Assembly: GCA_016779445.1 (NCBI GenBank)
Contig: JADHNP010000013.1
Coordinates: forward strand, 1-45,295
Source: Luminiphilus sp.
GTDB lineage: Bacteria > Pseudomonadota > Gammaproteobacteria > Pseudomonadales > Halieaceae
Reading direction: 5' to 3'
Length of the DNA stretch: 45,295 bases
The notes under the pieces are model-generated. The model had not been told where the DNA came from, did no database searches, and saw only the letters and a list, made by a program, of their open reading frames with translations. Shown piece by piece: positions 43,611-45,295 of the stretch (position 1 is the stretch's first letter; each line of letters begins with the position of its first letter). The translations under genes and the position numbers were made by a program.

Positions 43611-44716
43611 TCGCGGAGTCCCGCCTGTCGCATCATCGGGAGAAGGGTGTCCTGAAACTGAATAAGCCCCTCTTCATAGTTTACCCAGCTGAGGGTAATG
43701 CCATCGAGGCCCGCATCCGCGAAGGCTAGCATGCCATCCACCACCTGTTCTGCTGTGCCAACTAGTGGGATCGCGCCATAGCCAGCAATAAGATTCGCGG
43801 CCATGGCTTCCCAGCCGTCTCCCAATGCGCTCTGGGAGTTGGGTACCAGCACGTCCAGTAGGTTACGTACACCTGTCCAATCACCGCGGTCATAGACATA
43901 CTCCCGCACAAAATCCTGCGCTTCTTTTTCGGTTTCTCTGCAAACAATGTAGGCCTGACCGAATATTTGCATCTTACGCCCGCATTTGTTCGCCAATTTC
44001 CTGCCATTGGTGGCCACCTCTGCTGCGGCTCCAATGTCCTTGGCCACAACGAAGTTGAAGTCGGCGTGGGCAGCGGCGAAAGCTTGTCCTCTAGGGCTAT
44101 TGCCTGCACTCATCAGAGCCGGCCACGGGCGTTGCAGGGGTTTGGGCTCTGAGTAGCAGCCGGGAGACTGGAAGTGAGGTCCGTCGTAGTCGAATTCATC
44201 TTCGACAGTCCAAAGTTCCTTACACAGGCTAATCCAGTCGTCTGCGACGTCATAACGAATATCATGTTCTTTCTGCGGCACACCAAACATGGCGATTTCA
44301 CGCTCATTCCAACCAGCAACGATGTTGAGGCCAAACCTGCCGCCAGAAATATGATCGATGGTGGCGACTTCCTTAGCCGCTCTCACCGGATGGACTGTAG
44401 GCACGTGAAAGGTTGCGAACACACCGATTTCCTCGGTTTTTGCCGCGAGGCCAGCGGCCCAGGTGAATGTCTCGAAATTACGGTGATTAAAATTCACGGC
44501 GCCGCCCATGCCTTTCCAGCGCGCCACTGGAATAATCGCTTCGATACCCGCTTTTTCTGCGAGTAGGGCGATTCGAACAGATTCTTCCCATTCCGCCTTG
44601 AGCGTGTCGTGGCGGTCAGTCATGGCACATCCGCTACTGACATTCAGGCCAAAAACGCCCAGTTTTAGCCTGTGGGGACTACGTTTTAAGGGGTGGGTTG
44701 CGTCAGTTGATGGCAT
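43607..44716 (-). CDS. Luciferase-like flavin-dependent monooxygenase
   Basis: A 369-residue LLM-class oxygenase using FMNH2. Motifs are GGAVNFNHRNFETFTWAAGL, GRFGLNIVAGWNEREIAMFG and EHDIRYDVADDWI, close to the alkanesulfonate/dimethylsulfone/RutA group. The ATG at 44716 is chosen since the upstream part of the frame encodes no family sequence. A partner NADH:flavin reductase is not in the window. First gene of the LLM-SDR-DUF3604 unit; its promoter lies beside the 44811-44829 palindrome. The substrate is not known. Confidence 0.9.
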   Translation of the reverse strand: MPSTDATHPLKRSPHRLKLGVFGLNVSSGCAMTDRHDTLKAEWEESVRIALLAEKAGIEAIIPVARWKGMGGAVNFNHRNFETFTWAAGLAAKTEEIGVFATFHVPTVHPVRAAKEVATIDHISGGRFGLNIVAGWNEREIAMFGVPQKEHDIRYDVADDWISLCKELWTVEDEFDYDGPHFQSPGCYSEPKPLQRPWPALMSAGNSPRGQAFAAAHADFNFVVAKDIGAAAEVATNGRKLANKCGRKMQIFGQAYIVCRETEKEAQDFVREYVYDRGDWTGVRNLLDVLVPNSQSALGDGWEAMAANLIAGYGAIPLVGTAEQVVDGMLAFADAGLDGITLSWVNYEEGLIQFQDTLLPMMRQAGLRE

Positions 44717-44810
44717 AGTGAGTGGCCAATTCTCTTTTCCGCAGTGTCGCAGACTATCGGGTGATTTGATAGCCAGCCCATAAACTCTATAAAGCATTAT
44801 AAAACAGTAT

Positions 44811-44829
44811 CTTATGTAGAATACATAAG
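44811..44829. promoter_or_regulatory. Strong palindromic operator candidate
   Basis: Perfect inverted repeat CTTATGTA-GAA-TACATAAG (eight-base arms, three-base spacer) in an AT-rich region between the divergent monooxygenase and hypothetical genes. This size and symmetry is typical of TetR- or MarR-type operators. The regulator is not in the window. Confidence 0.6.
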
Positions 44830-44947
44830 AAAATAAATTATATTTTGCACGACTGCTTCGAGCGTTAATGGATGCTGCGTGCTCGTTTTGGGAAAACCAC
44901 TGCGCCCGCAGCATCGTACAAGTTCTGATAATGAATTGGAGCGACTG

Positions 44948-45292
44948 ATGGCTGACCTAAGATACCTCGAGAGTGTGATTCCTGCGGATATGTGTAGTCG
45001 CAGCCAGTTCAAGGCGCAATACGACAAACTGGAGGCGATGCTGAGAGCTGTTGGCCAGACCGATTCGCTAGAGAGCAGTGCTTCCACATCTGTGACTCGA
45101 CCCGGAAATGGCGGACAGCCTGAGATCGAAAAAATCCTCCAACGGGTGATTGTGCGCGCCAAGGGAATGGTATCTGAAGAGATGCTGATTCGACATCAGC
45201 GCGAAATCCCTGTTGATGAGATTCCCGACTACGCCGTGACGCACTTACTGGCGGACTTAGGCGAGCAGGAGGTGCAGGGGTTAGCGCGTTAG
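44948..45292 (+). CDS. Hypothetical protein
   Basis: About 114 residues, mostly acidic and helical, starting MADLRYLESVIPADMCSR and ending with stop 45290-45292. ATG 44948 is chosen because GGAG lies six bases upstream; the open frame reaches 44879 (GTG). I recognise no domain. It is divergent from the monooxygenase operon across the palindrome and may share its control. Confidence 0.6.
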   Translation: MADLRYLESVIPADMCSRSQFKAQYDKLEAMLRAVGQTDSLESSASTSVTRPGNGGQPEIEKILQRVIVRAKGMVSEEMLIRHQREIPVDEIPDYAVTHLLADLGEQEVQGLAR

Positions 45293-45295
45293 TGC

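Overview
The window reads as chromosomal DNA of a Gram-negative, probably marine, gammaproteobacterium. The evidence is a TonB-dependent receptor, a Kdo transferase (WaaA) next to a Kdo kinase (KdkA), a GT9 heptosyltransferase and GT25/GT2 core glycosyltransferases, plus oligotroph-type catabolic genes (Rieske oxygenases, SDR, luciferase-like monooxygenase). A TonB receptor followed by a TPR-sulfotransferase is common in Halieaceae/Cellvibrionales-like bacteria, but the placement is an inference. I see no rRNA, tRNA, CRISPR array, transposase or phage gene.

Layout. 1-4.35 kb: 3' part of a TonB-dependent receptor, a terminator, and a TPR-sulfotransferase. 4.6-28.8 kb: a large catabolic island of several transcription units. 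(a) An AhpD-like protein (+). (b) LysR, MFS, creatininase-family and M29-like hydrolase genes (-). (c) VanA-type Rieske oxygenase, AhpD-like protein and soxB-soxD-soxA-soxG (+). (d) Choline-monooxygenase-type Rieske oxygenase (-), divergent from a second MFS (+). (e) Second creatininase-family enzyme, GlnT/GMAS-type glutamine-synthetase-like ligase, two-domain glyoxalase-like protein and GntR/FCD regulator (-). (f) Divergent from (e): phthalate-dioxygenase-type Rieske oxygenase, Gfo/Idh/MocA dehydrogenase and a fused 5-oxoprolinase/hydantoinase (+). Next to it lies a RidA pseudogene stopped by an in-frame TAG. 29.3-32.7 kb: small proteins, a Coq4-like protein, an SDR, an ABM-domain protein and a secreted protein. 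33-40.7 kb: LPS core/O-antigen locus. 40.8-45.3 kb: DUF3604 lipoprotein, SDR and luciferase-like monooxygenase on the minus strand, divergent from a small hypothetical gene across a strong palindrome.

How the island may work. SoxBDAG removes an N-methyl group from sarcosine or a similar secondary amine such as N-methylglutamate. Three Rieske oxygenases could carry out earlier O- or N-demethylation or ring hydroxylation. The creatininase-family, M29-like and 5-oxoprolinase enzymes fit opening of a cyclic amide or lactam, and the GS-like ligase fits gamma-glutamylation of an amine or ammonia capture. Two transporters and two regulators complete the set. Together they suggest catabolism of an N-methylated, probably cyclic nitrogen compound whose identity cannot be read from sequence. 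No ferredoxin reductase for the Rieske enzymes is present in the window.

The LPS locus (WaaA + KdkA + heptosyltransferase + GT25 + GT2 + DUF6492 + O-antigen-ligase-type protein) suggests an inner core with a single phosphorylated Kdo.
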